64,000 bases of DNA from Brevibacterium sp. W7.2 (GCF_018137945.1 NZ_CP073089.1:3410001-3474000), one strand, 5' to 3'. Counted from the stretch's first letter, positions 53,048-63,220 are shown. The notes: generated from the letters alone by a model not told the origin. Numbers and translations: made by a program.

Positions 53048-54751
53048 ATGAGTCCCCAACGATCGCAGCTGGCAGATACCCTCCATCGTCTCGACGGCAA
53101 GAGCTACGGCAACTACAAGCAGATCACCGGGCAGTACACGTTCGGCCCGGTCACCCTCATCGTCGATCGCGTCCAGGTCGATCCCTTCGCCTCTCCGTCG
53201 AAGGTGCGCGCGCGCGTCAAACGCGCCGATGCCGGGTTCCCCGCCGACCTCACGACCGGCCGCCTCGATCGGATCGCCGCCTCCGACTACCTCCTGCGGG
53301 TGGGCAGTGGTGTCATCCGGCGCGACCATGGGCGGTCGATCAACCTCGGCCGCCCGGGCCAGGAGGTGCTCGAACGGACGAACGTCATCATCGACGATGA
53401 CGGCTTCGAGGCCCGCCTGCTCGTCAATCTGCCTGCCCGCGGACGCCGCATCCTCGGTCACCAGGCCGCCGACACCGTCACCCGCGACGTCATCGATCTC
53501 GCCCGGGCGATGTTCCTCTACGACAACATCGACGGCCAGACGCTGGCCGACCACGTGCAGCTCCTGCGCGATCAGACGGAGCTGCGGGACCGCCTCGGCG
53601 AGGATGACCTGGTCGGTTTCGTCGGCAACGGCGCGCTCCTGCCCCGCCGCTCGGGTGATTCGGATCGACCCATGGACGCTGCGGCTGCCGTGCCCTTCCG
53701 CAGCCCAGCGAGCCTCGAGCGCACGTTCGACCTGACGAGCGGACGCCGGGTCACGGGCATGGCGATCCCCCGTGGTGTCACCGTCATCGTCGGCGGCGGG
53801 TACCACGGCAAATCGACGATTCTGCGCGCGCTCGAGCGCGGCGTCTATCCGCACGTCGCCGGTGACGGGCGGGAATGGGTCATCACCGAGCCGACGGCCA
53901 CCGCGATCCGGGCCGAGGACGGACGCGCAGTGACCGGTGACGACATCTCACCGTTCATCAACAATCTGCCATCCGGCACGGACACGAGATTCTTCTCGAC
54001 GACGAACGCCAGCGGCTCGACCTCACAGGCGGCGAACCTCGTCGAAGCCGTCGAGGCGAGCGCGCATTCCCTCCTCATCGACGAGGACACCTCGGCGACG
54101 AACTTCATGATCCGCGATGAGCGGATGCGCGCGCTCATCCCCGCCGACCGGGAGCCGATCACCCCGTTCGTCGACCGGGTTCGTCCCCTGTTCGGGGAGC
54201 GCGGGGTCTCCACGGTGCTCGTCGCCGGCGGGTCGAGTGCGTTCTTCGAAGTCGCCGACCTCGTCATCGCGATGAATGCCTACGTGCCCGCCGACGTCAC
54301 GCAGCAGGCCCACGAACTCGTCGGCGTCACGCCTGATCAGCTGGCCATCGAGAGCTCGGACGCCGGGCCCGATGTCTTCGGCGATCCGCCCCCGCGGATC
54401 CCCACGGCCGATGCCCTCCATCCCGCGGGGAAGACGAAGACGGCGAAGGCGAAGGGGCTCGACCTCATCCAGTTCGGGAAGAGCTTCATCGACCTCGCCG
54501 CCGTCTCCCAGCTCGTCGACCCCGAGCAGACGAACGGCATCGCCGAGTCGCTCGAGTACATGGCGAGGATCTTCGATGGGAAGGTCTCCGTCGTCGAGGC
54601 GCTCGCGGAGATCGAGGCGATGCTCGACGCGCAGGGCATCGACGGCCTCACCGGGCACCGGAAGCATCCCGGTCACGTCGCCCGGCCGCGCGCACAGGAG
54701 ATGGCCGCCGCGCTCAACCGCTACCGGGGGCTCAGCCTCATCCCCGAATGA
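53048..54751 (+). CDS. Predicted ATPase of the ABC class (PF09818-type)
   Basis: A 567-residue protein of a stand-alone ABC-class ATPase family. Walker A is VIVGGGYHGKSTILRALERGVYPH, the signature-like region SGSTSQAANLVEAVEAS and Walker B LLIDEDTSATNFMIRD. N-terminal KSYGNYKQITGQYTFGPVTLIVDRVQVDPFASPS is typical of the family. Cellular function is unknown; a role with nucleic acids is often guessed. TAGCAT at 53035-53040 lies seven bases before ATG 53048; an in-frame ATG at 53039 falls in that box, so 53048 is preferred. It shares the upstream region and the TGACACCA half-site with the divergent RHH operon. Confidence 0.88.
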   Translation: MSPQRSQLADTLHRLDGKSYGNYKQITGQYTFGPVTLIVDRVQVDPFASPSKVRARVKRADAGFPADLTTGRLDRIAASDYLLRVGSGVIRRDHGRSINLGRPGQEVLERTNVIIDDDGFEARLLVNLPARGRRILGHQAADTVTRDVIDLARAMFLYDNIDGQTLADHVQLLRDQTELRDRLGEDDLVGFVGNGALLPRRSGDSDRPMDAAAAVPFRSPASLERTFDLTSGRRVTGMAIPRGVTVIVGGGYHGKSTILRALERGVYPHVAGDGREWVITEPTATAIRAEDGRAVTGDDISPFINNLPSGTDTRFFSTTNASGSTSQAANLVEAVEASAHSLLIDEDTSATNFMIRDERMRALIPADREPITPFVDRVRPLFGERGVSTVLVAGGSSAFFEVADLVIAMNAYVPADVTQQAHELVGVTPDQLAIESSDAGPDVFGDPPPRIPTADALHPAGKTKTAKAKGLDLIQFGKSFIDLAAVSQLVDPEQTNGIAESLEYMARIFDGKVSVVEALAEIEAMLDAQGIDGLTGHRKHPGHVARPRAQEMAAALNRYRGLSLIPE

Positions 54752-54776
54752 GGGGCCTCGCCCTCACCCCTCGCCC

Positions 54777-57176
54777 TCACCCGTCGAGCAGCGCGGCGAG
54801 TTCCGCCGTCGTCGTCACCGGCAGCGAGCAGACCGTGCCGCGACACACGATCGCCGCCCCCTCGGGCACGGGGATCTCGTCCCCTTCGGGCCCGGGCACA
54901 CCGGTCGAGTCGGTGAGGAGGGTGACCGCGGGGTGCTTCGCGGCGAGCGCGAGCAGAGCGTCGTCGCGACTGGCGACCCGGACCGGGGCAAGGGCGCGCT
55001 CGGCCTGCCACAGCGCATGCCCGGCTCCGCGCGGCGCCCGACCGGCCAGCGCCCGGTAGACCCCGAGCAGACGATCGCGCACATCGATCGCCTGGCTGCT
55101 CGTGAGCATTCCCTCGGACTGATCAACGGGCGGATTCGTCTCGCCGAGGCGGCTCCGAGCAGGAGTGCCGCCGTCGACTCCCAGCTCGCCGAACAGCAGC
55201 ATCGCCTCCGCAGCGGCCGCGCGCCCCGAGGGCGTGGCATTGTCGACGGGGTCGGATCCGCGCACGCCGAGGATGTCGTCGGCTTCAGCGTCGAAGACCT
55301 CGAGAGTCCGGGCGGCATCGTCGCCGCCGCCCGAAGCACCTGCTCCGGCCACCGGTGCCGCGCGCCCGGCCTCCTCCTCGGCGTCCCAGTTCGTGAACCT
55401 CCGCAGCATTTCGGTGCCGAGCTCGGCGAGCCCGGCCGGAGTGAGAAGGGTGTCGTCGAGCGCGACACCGGTGTCGGCTCGCTTGCCGGCACCCTCGGCG
55501 AGGCCCGCGTTGCGCAGCTGCAGCACGGTGGCACCGGCGACGATCATCTGCGCCCAGTCCGTCAACCCCGCCGCCCCCGGGCCCGGATCGGCACCGGTGA
55601 AGCTGCGCCGCACCGGCAGGTCGCGCACGTCAGGAATCACGATCTCGGCGGGTTCGGACTCGATATCGCCGGAACCAGTGATGAAGCGGTTGACCATCGA
55701 CTCCCAGAAGATCGTCGCGACGCTCCCCCACGCCGTCGACGCCGCACTCGGATGGGAGTAGAGGGCCGCCTCGGCGAGTGCGGTGATGGCGAGCGCATTC
55801 CATTCGGTGATCGTCTTCTCGTCCCTGGCCGGCTGCGGCCGCGCGTCGAGGAGCGTCCGCAATGCTGTGACCTGCGCCTGCGTCGCGTCGGTCGCCCACG
55901 GTGCGGGATGGTCGGCGTCGAAGGGCACATCGTCCATGCCGAGCCAGTCGACGATCCGCGGGGCCGCGACGACGAGGCCGGGCAGGTCTGCGCCCGCCGG
56001 GGAATCGACGAGCTGGAGCACTCCCACCCCGCCCACCTCGGCGAATTCGTCCTGCGTGACGACGTAGGCGGCCCCCTCTTCGAGCCGCCCGTCGGTGCCG
56101 GGCGAATCGGCGTCGAGGGCGGCGATGAACCGGTCCCCGGCGGTGAGGTCGGCGATCATGAAATCGGCGGTGTCAGCGAGCTCCCGCTCGGCGAGCGCGA
56201 GCCATTTCGAAGCCGGGTCGAGGGCGCGTTCGACCTCGGCCCAGCGCACGACTGCCCGCAGGTAGAGAGCGTTGTCGTAGAGCATCTTCTCGAAGTGCGG
56301 GACGAACCACTGCCGGTCGACGCTGTAGCGGGCGATGCCGCCGCGCACCTGGTCGCGCATGCCGCCGGAGGCGATGTGGGCGAAGGTGCTGCGGGCGGCG
56401 ATGAGGCAGTCGAGAGCGAGCTCGCCGGTGAGATGGCCGTCGGCGCCGAGGACGGCGAGCCCTTCCGTCGCCCTCGCCGAGGTGGTTCCGCCGTGGCGGA
56501 CGAACGTCGCGAGCAGCTGCATGAGGTTCATCGACGGCGGGAACTTCGGCGCAGTGCCGAATCCGCCCCACGCCGGATCGTAGGAGTCGAGCAGCGCCGA
56601 GGCGGCGGCGTCGAGCTCCTCGGGCGTCAGGGCCTCGGCAGCCGCCTCGGCGGGGATCGCATCGGTGACGGCGGTGGCCATGTCGGCCAGGCCGCGGTCC
56701 ATGCGCTGGGACATCTCGGTCACCTCGGCGCGGCGGTCCGTCCACGTCTGGGACACCGCGTCGAGGACCTGCGTGAACGAGGGGACGTTGCCGCGCGGGG
56801 ACGGCGGGAAGTACGTGCCGGCGTAGAACGGGCTGCCGGTCGGGGTCGCGAAGATCGTCATCGGCCAGCCGCCCTGCCCGCGCATCGCCTGGAGGGCGTT
56901 CATGTAGTGGGAGTCGACGTCGGGCAGCTCTTCGCGGTCGATCTTGATGGGGAGAAAGCCGGCGTTGATGATCTCGGCGACGGCGGGGTCCTCGAAGGAC
57001 TCGTGGGCCATGACGTGACACCAGTGGCAGGTGGAGTAGCCGATCGAGATGAGGAGGGGGATGTCGCGGCGGGCCGCCTCGGCGAGGGACTCCTTCGTCC
57101 ACATCCGCCAGTCGACTGGATTGTCGGCATGGGCGCGGAGGTACGGGCTCGTCGATGCGGCAAGTTCGTTGGCCAT
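54777..57176 (-). CDS. DUF255 thioredoxin-domain protein (YyaL/SSP411-like)
   Basis: A 799-residue protein. The N-terminal DUF255 thioredoxin-like domain contains [16 protein letters not shown] and [13 protein letters not shown], then a six-hairpin glycosidase-like (alpha/alpha) region ([46 protein letters not shown]). Typical homologues have 600-700 residues; the extra length comes from Ala/Gly/Asp-rich inserts at about 560-640. Function unresolved; roles in sugar-linked or redox metabolism have been suggested for relatives. Start at 57176 ([23 protein letters not shown]) is family-typical. Confidence 0.88.
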   Translation of the reverse strand: MANELAASTSPYLRAHADNPVDWRMWTKESLAEAARRDIPLLISIGYSTCHWCHVMAHESFEDPAVAEIINAGFLPIKIDREELPDVDSHYMNALQAMRGQGGWPMTIFATPTGSPFYAGTYFPPSPRGNVPSFTQVLDAVSQTWTDRRAEVTEMSQRMDRGLADMATAVTDAIPAEAAAEALTPEELDAAASALLDSYDPAWGGFGTAPKFPPSMNLMQLLATFVRHGGTTSARATEGLAVLGADGHLTGELALDCLIAARSTFAHIASGGMRDQVRGGIARYSVDRQWFVPHFEKMLYDNALYLRAVVRWAEVERALDPASKWLALAERELADTADFMIADLTAGDRFIAALDADSPGTDGRLEEGAAYVVTQDEFAEVGGVGVLQLVDSPAGADLPGLVVAAPRIVDWLGMDDVPFDADHPAPWATDATQAQVTALRTLLDARPQPARDEKTITEWNALAITALAEAALYSHPSAASTAWGSVATIFWESMVNRFITGSGDIESEPAEIVIPDVRDLPVRRSFTGADPGPGAAGLTDWAQMIVAGATVLQLRNAGLAEGAGKRADTGVALDDTLLTPAGLAELGTEMLRRFTNWDAEEEAGRAAPVAGAGASGGGDDAARTLEVFDAEADDILGVRGSDPVDNATPSGRAAAAEAMLLFGELGVDGGTPARSRLGETNPPVDQSEGMLTSSQAIDVRDRLLGVYRALAGRAPRGAGHALWQAERALAPVRVASRDDALLALAAKHPAVTLLTDSTGVPGPEGDEIPVPEGAAIVCRGTVCSLPVTTTAELAALLDG

Positions 57177-57274
57177 GTCTCCACCCTCTCACTTCGCGCC
57201 GGAGACCGCGAGGGGGCGACTTCGAGACTCTTGAGGTCGCATCGCGGCATGCTCTATCGCTCCTCCGCCAACTC

Positions 57275-57291
57275 TTCTACACTCTGTAGAA
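57275..57291 (+). promoter_or_regulatory. TTCTACA-N3-TGTAGAA palindrome
   Basis: Perfect 7-bp arms 63 bases upstream of the flavin oxidase start, including a TACACT that could be its -10. Possible operator. Confidence 0.5.
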
Positions 57292-57353
57292 AAGCGCGGC
57301 GATGGCGAGCGATTCCGACGTCCCGCCGCCCGCGCCGAAGGGAAGGCAACGCG

Positions 57354-57824
57354 ATGAACGCTGATCCGAACATGGTCCTCGACGCGGACGAAGCCTGGGA
57401 GAGCCTGCGCAGCACGACGATCGGCTGCCTCGCCGTCATCGTCGGCGAGGGTGAGAACCTCCACCCGGAGATCTTCCCCGTCAACTACGCTCTCGAACAT
57501 TCGTCGATCGTCTTCCGCTCCGGGGAGGGCACGAAGATCGACGCGATCCACGACCACCCGCAGGTGGCCTTCGAGGTCGACGGCTTCGACCCTGAGGCCG
57601 GGGAGGCGTGGAGCGTCGTCGTCAAGGGCACGGCGAAGCCGATCAACCGCACCGATGAGCTGCTCGACACGATCTCCCTCGACGTCACCCCGTGGCAGGC
57701 GGGGAAGAAGAATCGCTTCGTGCGCATCCTCGCCGAGGAGGTCACCGGCCGCCGCTTCCCCGTGACCGAGCCCGGGACCTGGGATTCCCCGCTGACGGGC
57801 ACCCAGCGCGCCCCACGGGAGTGA
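57354..57824 (+). CDS. Pyridoxamine 5'-phosphate oxidase-fold flavin/F420 protein
   Basis: A 156-residue split-barrel protein: LRSTTIGCLAVIVGEGENLHPEIFPVNYAL, SIVFRSGEGTKIDAIHDHPQVAFEVDGFD and WSVVVKGTAKPI follow the family pattern for nitroimidazole-resistance/PPOX-like proteins. Cofactor may be FMN or F420. GAAGGGAAGG precedes the ATG at 57354; the very long frame in which it sits is antisense of the DUF255 gene. Divergent from DUF255 and under the palindrome described above. Confidence 0.82.
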   Translation: MNADPNMVLDADEAWESLRSTTIGCLAVIVGEGENLHPEIFPVNYALEHSSIVFRSGEGTKIDAIHDHPQVAFEVDGFDPEAGEAWSVVVKGTAKPINRTDELLDTISLDVTPWQAGKKNRFVRILAEEVTGRRFPVTEPGTWDSPLTGTQRAPRE

Positions 57825-57838
57825 GGCGCCCCCTCACC

Positions 57839-58615
57839 TCATGCGACGAAGGCCCCCGGTGTCACGCCCAGAGTCCGCCGGAAATGCCTGGTGAGGTGTG
57901 ACTGGTCATGGAACCCCACCGCCGTGGCCACCTCGGTGGGCGTGAGGCCGGCGAGCAGGAGCCGGCGAGCGCGGTCGACCCGGCGCCCGAGGACGTACTG
58001 GTGCGGAGCGATGCCGTAGGCGTTCGTGAAGACTCGGACGAGGTGACTGCGGTTGGCCCCGAACTCGGCAGCCGCCTCGGCGATGGTGACGGTCTCAAGC
58101 AGACGGTCATCGAGCATGTCACGGAGCCGCCGGGCGAGCGGAACGTCAGCGCACACGTCAGCCGGGGACCGCAGATGACCGAGCACGACGTCACGCAGCG
58201 CGAGCACCCCGCATTCGGCGGCGAGCACATCCGCCGGGTGGCCCAGAGACGCGTGGATATCCTCGACGGCGGAGAGGACGTCGGTGCCGGTCAGCGTCGG
58301 TGAGTCCGCCGCAGCGCCGACAGCATCCTCCGGCAGCCAGTCCGCCTCCAAGTAGAGGACGCGCTTGCGAAACGGGCGCTCCGGTATCGCCGACCTCCCG
58401 TCATGGGGCACCCGCGGCGGCAGCAGGGTGATGGCGGCCGAAGTGGCGAGGTGGTCATGGCGGTCGAGATCATAGGTCACGGCGCCGTCGTCGACGAGCA
58501 GAACCGCCCATGAATCGTGAGTGTGCGACGGGTAGGCGTGGTGCTCGAACCGGGCATGGAGGACCTCCTGCACGAGCGGCACCGGCGGGTGCCAAGCGCG
58601 GATCATCTCGGCCAT
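57839..58615 (-). CDS. AraC-family regulator with N-terminal cupin
   Basis: A 258-residue regulator: N-terminal arabinose-binding-type cupin (FEHHAYPSHTHDSWAVLLVDDGAVTYDL, LLPPRVPHDG) and C-terminal AraC helix-turn-helix (VTIAEAAAEFGANRSHLVRVFTNAYGIAPHQYVLGRRVDRAR, EVATAVGFHDQSHLTRHFRRTLGVTPGAF). The start at 58615 is supported by TACATT (58622-58627, minus strand) six bases upstream: leaderless. The divergent DUF2000 gene is the probable target, a pairing seen elsewhere. Confidence 0.88.
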   Translation of the reverse strand: MAEMIRAWHPPVPLVQEVLHARFEHHAYPSHTHDSWAVLLVDDGAVTYDLDRHDHLATSAAITLLPPRVPHDGRSAIPERPFRKRVLYLEADWLPEDAVGAAADSPTLTGTDVLSAVEDIHASLGHPADVLAAECGVLALRDVVLGHLRSPADVCADVPLARRLRDMLDDRLLETVTIAEAAAEFGANRSHLVRVFTNAYGIAPHQYVLGRRVDRARRLLLAGLTPTEVATAVGFHDQSHLTRHFRRTLGVTPGAFVA

Positions 58616-58664
58616 GCAACAAATGTACAAGACTCGGACAACCTCGCCCGTGGAGTCTGGAGGC

Positions 58665-59165
58665 ATGGACACCACCGATACCCTGCATCAGAGACCGACC
58701 GACTCCAGCGCCGAGGCGACCGCACCCGAACCGTCGAGCGCCCCGGAGAGGGCGGTGCGCTTCGATACGAAGGTCGTCGTCGTCCTCCGTGACGACCTGC
58801 TGCCCTGGCAAGAGCTCAACGTCACGGCGTTCCTCATCTCCGGAGTCGCGACGAACACGGACGACCTCGTCGGAGACCGCTACCGAGACGCCGACGGCAA
58901 CGACTATCTGCCCATGCTGCGCCAACCCGTCATGGTCATGACCGCGGACGCTTCACGGCTCGCCTCGATCCGCACCAAGGCCGTCAACCGCGGCATTCCG
59001 CTCGCCGTCTACACGGAAGAGCTGTTCGCCACCGGCCATGACGCCGCTAACCGCGCCGCCGTCGCTTCCGTCGCCGCCGTCGACCTCAATCTCGTCGGCG
59101 TTGCCCTGCACGGACCGAAGAACGCCGTCGACCGCACGGTCAAGGGCGCACGCATGCACCCGTGA
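58665..59165 (+). CDS. DUF2000-domain protein
   Basis: A 166-residue cytosolic protein whose last 125 residues form a DUF2000 domain (FDTKVVVVLRDDLLPWQELNVTAFLISGVA, YLPMLRQPVMVMTADASRL). The family resembles peptidyl-tRNA hydrolase-2-like folds, with no established activity. The first 35 residues are Ser/Thr/Glu-rich. The ATG at 58665 has GGAGG only one base upstream, an unusual spacing also seen before the rhodanese gene. Divergent from the AraC regulator, 49 bases apart. Confidence 0.82.
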   Translation: MDTTDTLHQRPTDSSAEATAPEPSSAPERAVRFDTKVVVVLRDDLLPWQELNVTAFLISGVATNTDDLVGDRYRDADGNDYLPMLRQPVMVMTADASRLASIRTKAVNRGIPLAVYTEELFATGHDAANRAAVASVAAVDLNLVGVALHGPKNAVDRTVKGARMHP

Positions 59166-59214
59166 CGTTGCCGAGACGCCTCCTCGGCGAGGAGCGCCGT
59201 GAGACGATAGCCGC

Positions 59215-60107
59215 ATGGCTGAGACTTCCCCGACCCGAACGCGGCTGCCGTCGAGTCGGATCGCACCTCTCCTCGCTGCGTTCGCCATCCACCTCATCGC
59301 GTGGACGGCGTTCTGCTCGCTCAAGACGGCAACGCTCAGCTCCGACCTCGGGGCATGGTCGGGGTATGCGCTCTGTGCCTTCGCGCTGATCGCCCTGGTC
59401 GCCGCCGTCCTCATCGTTCGCCGCGAACCGCCGCTGCCGCGAATCTCGTCACCGTCGTCATCGTCGCCGCGTACGGGATCTCCGGAATCGCCGAGGCGGC
59501 CTACAGCTTGGTTCCAGCATCTCAGGACAGTTGGGTGTGGACCATCGGGCAGCCGTTCCCGTACGCGGCGACGCTCATCGTTCCCTTCCTCATTGCAGCC
59601 GCCGTCCTCCGCCGAGCTCACGAATCGGCAACGGCCGACCGACGCGCGGTGCCGAATCAGCCCGTGCCAGCGAACCGGGCGAGTGGGTTGACCCTCATCG
59701 CCACCGTGCTCGTGCTCGTCTTCAGTCCGTTTCTCTCTTCGATGATGGCAACGGCCTTCGACTGGGACTCGTCTGGGATCGCACTCTCGGCGCTGGTGTC
59801 CGCGGTCGCGTTCCTCGGACTTCTCGTCGCCATCGTCGCCCTCAGGGCCTACGAGAAGTTCCCACCGGGAGGCACCGCGACGACGATCTACCGCATCGCC
59901 GGGTTCGTCGCACTCGTCTGCGGCATGCATCTGTGCATCCTCGCCACGGCGACGCGATTCGACACGATCGGCACCGGCATCGGCGACATCCTGCTTCTGC
60001 TCTGCGCGCTCGCCGGCTACGTCATCGGCGCGACGTACCTCGGCATCGTCGGGCCCCAGCTGCGCAGCAGACTCGCGACCGCATCGCCCAACCGCTTCAT
60101 TCCCTGA
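59215..60107 (+). pseudogene. Frameshifted integral membrane protein gene
   Basis: Reading from ATG 59215 gives two clean transmembrane helices (LLAAFAIHLIAWTAFCSL, YALCAFALIALVAAVLIV) and then, after RREPPLPR near 59435, turns into a Ser/Arg-rich nonsense tail. From the same point the next frame continues with helices (NLVTVVIVAAYGISGIAEAAY, LIVPFLIAAAVLRR, LTLIATVLVLVFSPFLSSMM, ALVSAVAFLGLLVAIVALRAY, and two more) to a stop at 60107. The two halves together make a normal seven-to-eight-helix protein of about 297 residues. One base is missing relative to an intact gene somewhere near 59430-59445. It is either a disrupted gene or a sequencing error; no slippery sequence is present. Confidence 0.75.
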
Positions 60108-60159
60108 GCCGCTGCGTCACATAGACTCCCGGCGCTTGTGCATAAATCTGTGCGCCCGG

Positions 60160-60975
60160 CTACAGCTCCTCGACGACCTCGACGAGGACGTCGGGCACGT
60201 TCGTGATGATGCCGTCGGCACCGTTCTCGATCGCCGTCTCCATGTCGGGCACGGCGTCGATCGTCCACACGAGGCTCGACATGCCGAGCTCGTGGATGAG
60301 CGTGAGGTACTCGGCGTCGGCGTCGACGTACTCGGGGTTGATCTGATCGACCCACGCGGCGAAGTCCCGCAGCTGCTCGGGCGTCGGACGGCCGAGGAGC
60401 CCGACGGGCACCTCGGGAGCGAGCTCGTGGAACTCGCGGACGAAGTCCCAGTCGGCGGACTGGACGACGAGCAGCCCCGCGGCCAGCGACCGGTCGAGGT
60501 AGTCGGGCACGTTGTCGCAGGCGGCCACGATCGCCTCGGCGATCCCGGGGTAGAGCTCGGGATGCTTGACCTCGAGGAGCAGCCCGGTGCGCGTCGTATG
60601 GACGAGGGCGAGCACCTCGGCGAGGGTCGGCACCTGCAGACCGACGAATGCCTCGTGCTTCCAGCTGCCCGCGTCGAGCCGGGCGATCTCGGCAGCGGTC
60701 ATCTGGGAGACGTGGGTGTCGGCGCGGTCGGGGAAGACCGTGCGCACATCGGTCGTGCGATCGAACGTGATGTCGTGGACGACGACGAGTTCGCCGTCGG
60801 CGCTCATGTGGACGTCGACCTCGATCATGTCCGCGCCCTGGTCGATGCCGGCGACGAACGCCGGGATCGTGTTCTCCGGCCACCCCTGCGACGCGCCGCG
60901 GTGCGCGATGACGAGCGGCGGGACCGGGGTCCTGACGCCGCCTGCGGGAGGATGGGTGAGAACGGTGATCGGCAT
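60160..60975 (-). CDS. Glycerophosphodiester phosphodiesterase
   Basis: A 271-residue GDPD-fold enzyme. Catalytic and metal residues: IAHRGASQGWPENTIPAF (first His and Glu-Asn), EVDVHMSADGELVVVHD (Glu/Asp and second His) and LLLEVKHPE. It hydrolyses glycerophosphodiesters to glycerol 3-phosphate and an alcohol. No signal peptide, so cytosolic. AAGGAG lies ahead of the ATG. GATAAT on the minus strand near 61052 may be its -10, leaving a leader of about 75 bases. Confidence 0.93.
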   Translation of the reverse strand: MPITVLTHPPAGGVRTPVPPLVIAHRGASQGWPENTIPAFVAGIDQGADMIEVDVHMSADGELVVVHDITFDRTTDVRTVFPDRADTHVSQMTAAEIARLDAGSWKHEAFVGLQVPTLAEVLALVHTTRTGLLLEVKHPELYPGIAEAIVAACDNVPDYLDRSLAAGLLVVQSADWDFVREFHELAPEVPVGLLGRPTPEQLRDFAAWVDQINPEYVDADAEYLTLIHELGMSSLVWTIDAVPDMETAIENGADGIITNVPDVLVEVVEEL

Positions 60976-61601
60976 GGTGGGTACTCCTTATGGGGATGTT
61001 CGCCGAGGCGGTGCCGGTGGAGCCGTCAACGTGTTACCTCAAGGGCGATTGCGGATTATCCTAGGCGCTGCGGGCAATGCCCGGGTGTTGTCAGGGTTGC
61101 GTGCCGGTGAATCCGGGATCGGAGTCGGCTGATTTCCGTCGGGAGTTCGCTGTGCACGGATCTGCCCCAGGGAACCCCGCGCTGAGTGCCTCGGTGCGCG
61201 GTGACGGCGAACCGCCTCGGTGCGGGACAGGAGGGCGAACGCGACAGGGTGCGTGGGCGCACGAATGCTGAACCGGCGGATCCGCGAGCATCAGGCTCAG
61301 CGGCGGGCGCGCGACGAACGGTCCTCAACGAGACTCCTCCACAGGGGAACGGGCGATTGCGGCCCAGGGAGCAGGAATCCCAGTCAGCGTCGTCGGCACG
61401 GTACAGGTCTTTCGAAGTGCGGCAGATCACAGGAATAGTACCACGTCTGAAGTGGGGTGGACGCGGTCGCGGCGAACCGCCTCGGCGATGCAATCCCTCT
61501 TGCCGCACTGCGCACGCCCCTGCCGCGCACCCGATGATGTGAGTGGTGGCACAATGAGTTGTGAAAACGCACAACACCGCACAAGCATTGGAACGATCGG
61601 C
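60976..61601. other. Divergent intergenic region between GDPD and symporter genes
   Basis: No gene supported. It holds the GDPD promoter region, copies of the recurring motif (near 61003 and 61477), a direct repeat GCCTCGGTGCG at 61188-61198 and 61214-61224, and a moderately AT-richer stretch at 61395-61450 that may contain the symporter promoter (AATAGTAC). An in-frame ATG at 61554 would lengthen the symporter by 16 residues. Confidence 0.55.
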
Positions 61602-63089
61602 ATGTCCCTCGAAGACCTCATCGCATTCGTCAATGACCGACTCGGGTGGGTGCTCATCGTCGTCCTCATCGGCGTCGCCCTCTACCTGAGCATCCGCACC
61701 GGCATGGTCCAGCTGCGACTGCTGCCGGAGATGTTCCGCGTCATTGGCGAGAGCCCCGGCAGCAACAAGGACGGGACGAAGTCGATCTCGTCGTTCAAGG
61801 CGTTCTGGATCTCCGCCGCCTCCCGCGTGGGCACCGGCAACATCGCCGGCATCGCCCTGGCGATCTCCATCGGCGGCCCGGGAGCCGTCTTCTGGATGTG
61901 GCTCATGGCGATCTTCGGTGCCGCCACCGCCTTCGTCGAGTCGACGCTCGGCCAGCTCTACAAGGTCAAGGACAAGGACTCCTACCGCGGCGGCCCCGCC
62001 TACTACATGAGCGTGGGACTGAAGAAGCCGCTGATGGGAGCGTTCTTCGCCGTCATCATCACGGTCACCTACGGCCTCGTCTTCAATTCGCTGCAGGCGA
62101 ACTCGATCGTCGACGCCACGGCCACGAGCCTCAACATCGACACCACGCAGAGCTTCTGGCTGCCCGTCGGCCTCGGCATCTTCCTCGCGCTCGTCACCGG
62201 GGCGGTCTTCCTCGGCGGAGTGCAGCGGATCTCGGCCTGGTCCTCGGTCATCGTCCCGGTCATGGCCGTCGCGTACCTCTTCCTCGGTGTTCTCGTCGTC
62301 GCGATGAACATCACCGAGGTGCCCGACATGATCATGCTCATCATCAGGAACGCGTTCGGCATCGAATCCGTCGTCGGCGGCGGCATCGGCATCGTCATCC
62401 TCCAGGGCATCCGCCGCGGTCTCTTCTCCAACGAGGCCGGCATGGGTTCGGTGCCCAACGCCGCCGCCACCTCGTCGGTCTCCCACCCGGCCAAGCAGGG
62501 CCTCGTGCAGAGCCTCGGGGTCTACTTCGACACGATCCTCGTCTGCTCGATCACCGCGTTCATCGTCCTGCTCTCCAACCCCGTCTACGACGAGGCGCAG
62601 GGTGCGTCGCTGACGCAGACCGCGCTGGCCTCCCAGCTGGGTTCGTGGGCGGTCCACTTCCTCACCGTGGCGATCTTCCTCTTCGCGTTCTCCTCGATCC
62701 TCGGCAACTACTACTACGGCGAGGCGAACATCTCCTACCTGTTCAAGAAGAACGCGCGTCCGGCGATCATCATCTACCGGATCATCGTCATGGCCGCCGT
62801 GTTCACCGGCTCGGTCATCGCCCTGCCGCTCGCGTGGTCCGCAGCCGACGTGTTCATGTCGGTCATGGCGCTGACGAACCTCGTCGCCGTCTTCCTCCTC
62901 GGCGGGATCGCGCTCAAGGTGCTGAAGAACTACACGAACCAGCGCAAGCAGGGCCTCGAGCCGGTCTTCAACCGCGACGACCTGCCCGGCGTCGACGGCA
63001 TCGACGCCTGGGACGGCTCCGACGAGGTCACCACCCGCGCCTACTGGGACGCGAAGAAGGACGCCAAGAAGGCAGCGAAGACCCAGTGA
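61602..63089 (+). CDS. Sodium:alanine/glycine symporter (AGCS family)
   Basis: A 495-residue, about 11-helix transporter of the alanine-or-glycine:cation symporter family. The defining blocks are ISSFKAFWISAASRVGTGNIAGIALAI, GPGAVFWMWLMAIFGAATAFVESTLGQLYK, RGGPAYYM and GLFSNEAGMGSVPNAAATS. It imports small neutral amino acids with sodium. The last 40 residues are charged (KKDAKKAAK). Start at 61602 (MSLEDLIAFVNDRLGW) is the best fit to family ends, with only a weak ribosome site (GGAACG). Confidence 0.92.
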   Translation: MSLEDLIAFVNDRLGWVLIVVLIGVALYLSIRTGMVQLRLLPEMFRVIGESPGSNKDGTKSISSFKAFWISAASRVGTGNIAGIALAISIGGPGAVFWMWLMAIFGAATAFVESTLGQLYKVKDKDSYRGGPAYYMSVGLKKPLMGAFFAVIITVTYGLVFNSLQANSIVDATATSLNIDTTQSFWLPVGLGIFLALVTGAVFLGGVQRISAWSSVIVPVMAVAYLFLGVLVVAMNITEVPDMIMLIIRNAFGIESVVGGGIGIVILQGIRRGLFSNEAGMGSVPNAAATSSVSHPAKQGLVQSLGVYFDTILVCSITAFIVLLSNPVYDEAQGASLTQTALASQLGSWAVHFLTVAIFLFAFSSILGNYYYGEANISYLFKKNARPAIIIYRIIVMAAVFTGSVIALPLAWSAADVFMSVMALTNLVAVFLLGGIALKVLKNYTNQRKQGLEPVFNRDDLPGVDGIDAWDGSDEVTTRAYWDAKKDAKKAAKTQ

Positions 63090-63160
63090 GGCGAGGGGCC
63101 GCGGGGGGGCGGGCTCAACCAGCCTCCCCCGCGCCTCTCGGTTCAACCTCGGCATCGAAT

Positions 63161-63220
63161 TGGCCAGTCTGATCTGAGATGGACAGGTAAATATGTGTCC
63201 ATCTCAGATCAGACTGGCCA
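63161..63220. terminator. 25-bp perfect hairpin, 10-base loop
   Basis: 63161-63185 (starts TGGCCAGTCTGATCTGAGAT) is the exact reverse complement of 63196-63220; the loop is GGTAAATATG and TTTT follows at 63221-63224. Good Rho-independent form for the symporter gene, though the stem is longer and less GC-rich than the local average. Confidence 0.75.

Noticed and set aside
54276..57353. Long plus-strand frame opposite the DUF255 gene reaching into the flavin oxidase
   Set aside because: Only the part from 57354 has a family match and a ribosome site; the rest is antisense low-complexity sequence.
59400..59460. Programmed -1 frameshift in the membrane protein gene
   Set aside because: No slippery X-XXY-YYZ heptamer or downstream stem is visible; disruption or sequence error is simpler.
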